Below are positions 6,725 to 7,476 of a stretch of 7,476 nt of DNA, in pieces. Both the position numbers and the translations under genes were made by a program. Location: the NCBI GenBank assembly GCA_019894735.1, contig JAGXOB010000109.1, positions 1 through 7,476 on the forward strand, given 5' to 3'. The stretch's first letter is position 1. Each line of letters starts with the position of its first letter. The notes beneath the pieces were generated by a model, which was not told where the DNA came from, searched no databases, and saw only the letters and a list, made by a program, of their open reading frames with translations. Origin of the DNA: Promethearchaeota archaeon. Its GTDB lineage: Archaea; Asgardarchaeota; Lokiarchaeia; Sigynarchaeales; SOKP01.

Positions 6725-7476
6725 ATGTCTGATTTACAGAACAATGTTAGAATCGGTGTTTATATCTGCAGATGAGGAGTTAATATTGGTAATAGCGTTG
6801 ATTGCGATATCGTAAGAGACATCGTTGAAATGCTCCCAGATGTAGAAATCGCGAGAGTAAACGATTTCACTTGTAGCGATCCGGGACAGAATATTATTAA
6901 GAACGATATTTTAGACTTAGAATTAAATCGGATCGTTGTTGCGGCATGTACTCCAAAAATTCACGAGTCTACTTACCGAGCGGTGTTAATCGAAGCGGAA
7001 TTGAGCCCCTATTACTTTCAAATGGTAAATATTCGCGAGCATTGTTCGTTTGTGCACCAAAACGACATAAAAAATGCCACTGAAAAAGCGATTAGAATGG
7101 TAATAGGAGGAATAAATCGAGCTCGCCAGTTAGAAGTCATCCCTTACAAGGAGATTCCGGTGAAGAAAGCTGCTTTAGTAGTCGGTGCGGGGATAGCTGG
7201 AATGAATGCAGCTTTAGACTTAGCAAACCAAGGTACAAGTGTTTATCTTGTCGAAAAAGAAGTAACTATAGGGGGAAAGATGGCACTATTAGACAGAATC
7301 TACCCTACAGACGATTGTGGTATATGAGTTCTGGCACCAATTATGGTTAGTACTTCGAAACATCCTAATATAACCTTACTTACATACAGCGAAATCGTTG
7401 AATTTAGCGGTATCCCTGGGAATTTCAATGTTAAAGTAAAGAAAAATCCCCGCTATGTGAACGGAAAAAAATGCAC
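6725..7476 (+). CDS. hdrA: Heterodisulfide reductase subunit HdrA, putative selenoprotein with two UGA-encoded Sec (cut by right edge)
   Basis: HdrA is the FAD and iron-sulfur subunit that splits electron pairs in heterodisulfide reductase complexes. The frame from 6725 to the edge gives 250 residues if UGA codons at positions 17 and 201 are read as selenocysteine. It matches HdrA throughout: RIGVYIC-R-U-GVNIG (9-22), C50 in FTCSDPGQ, C75 in VAACTPKIHE, C107 in NIREHCSFVH, the FAD motif GAGIAG (154-159) in VVGAGIAGMNAALDLA, GGKMALLDRIYPTDDCGI-U-VLAPIMV (183-207), GNFNVKVKKNPRYV, and the start of a ferredoxin (KKC) at the edge. The family normally has Cys at both UGA positions. There is no frameshift: the same frame is HdrA-like before, between and after the two UGAs. 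Trp recoding is unlikely, since TGG encodes Trp in the neighbours. The partner is the FrhB-type subunit just upstream. No SECIS element is visible here; archaeal ones usually lie in the 3' untranslated region, outside the window. Confidence 0.92.
6773..6775 (+). other. In-frame UGA, probable selenocysteine codon 17 of hdrA
   Basis: The context is YIC-R-UGA-GVNIG. In HdrA proteins this segment reads V-x-V-C-x-C-G-x-N-I, so the UGA takes the place of the second conserved Cys and creates a C-x-U-G motif. The frame remains HdrA-like for more than 180 codons afterwards. Confidence 0.85.
7325..7327 (+). other. In-frame UGA, probable selenocysteine codon 201 of hdrA
   Basis: The context is TDDCGI-UGA-VLAPIMV. 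HdrA normally has DC-x2-C-x-L-x-P-x-M-V here, close to the flavin domain, so the UGA replaces the second Cys and gives C198-x2-U201. The frame continues with SKHPNI and NPRYVNGKKC, both typical of HdrA. Confidence 0.87.

Noticed and set aside
6776..6815. Bacterial-type SECIS hairpin just after the first UGA
   Set aside because: Only weak, mismatched pairings (around GATATC and GACATC) were found. The genes are archaeal in type, where the SECIS normally sits outside the coding region.
6830..7327. Independent 165-codon ORF starting at the internal ATG 6830 and stopping at the TGA at 7325
   Set aside because: It is the middle of hdrA. The ATG has no ribosome site, the conserved N terminus with VYIC lies upstream in the same frame, and HdrA similarity continues after the TGA.
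6773..7327. The hdrA UGAs as sequencing errors, nonsense mutations (pseudogene) or UGA-to-Trp recoding
   Set aside because: Both fall exactly at conserved Cys columns, the frame is otherwise intact with no further stops or shifts, and neighbouring genes use TGG for Trp. Two chance mutations at the two Cys sites would be unlikely.
1..7476. CRISPR array, tRNA, rRNA, insertion sequence or attachment site
   Set aside because: No regularly spaced repeats, cloverleaf, rRNA segment, transposase or terminal inverted repeats were seen on either strand.

Overview
The window is AT-rich (GC about one third, estimated by eye) and reads as archaeal. It carries the formyl-methanofuran dehydrogenase genes of the tetrahydromethanopterin C1 branch, a coenzyme-F420-type oxidoreductase subunit and a heterodisulfide reductase HdrA. 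The Shine-Dalgarno sequences are GGTG/GAGGT type, one promoter has a clear archaeal TATA box, and there are T-tracts of the kind archaea use to end transcription. An MttB-family methyltransferase, Fwd and a selenocysteine-type HdrA together fit an anaerobic archaeon that runs the archaeal Wood-Ljungdahl methyl branch. My best guess is an Asgard (Lokiarchaeota-like) genome. That guess is inference; no rRNA or phylogenetic marker is present.

Layout. Positions 1-957 (minus) hold the first 319 codons of an MttB-family corrinoid methyltransferase that runs off the left edge. A 220-bp divergent intergenic region separates it from a tight plus-strand operon: a three-cluster iron-sulfur protein (1178-1645), fwdB (1681-2988), fwdD (2990-3367) and fwdA (3369-5033), with gaps of 35, 1 and 1 bp. 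A 488-bp region without a convincing gene follows. It begins with T-tracts and contains one interrupted hairpin. Then come an FrhB-family F420/FAD iron-sulfur subunit (5522-6655) and, 69 bp later, hdrA (6725 to the right edge).

The main result is that hdrA is open only if two in-frame UGA codons, 6773-6775 and 7325-7327, are read through. Both fall where HdrA has conserved cysteines, giving C-x-U-G at residues 15-18 and C-x2-U at residues 198-201. The reading frame and HdrA similarity continue unbroken across both. The gene is therefore very probably a double-selenocysteine HdrA. Automatic gene calling would cut it into a false 165-codon internal ORF and lose both ends.

A second theme is unusual active sites in the Fwd cluster. 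FwdB has its metal-binding Cys followed by Gln (C115-Q116) where the family normally has Cys-His. FwdA has Asn at 376 where I expect the catalytic or zinc-ligand Asp of the TDHPN motif. No FwdC is present in the window.

A plausible joint role is as follows. A methyl group from a methylamine-like or quaternary amine substrate enters through MttB and a corrinoid protein. It is oxidised on tetrahydromethanopterin and released by Fwd as CO2 plus reduced ferredoxin, or the pathway runs in reverse. FrhB-HdrA exchanges electrons between F420, ferredoxin and thiol/disulfide carriers. This pathway is inferred from gene content and has not been shown.
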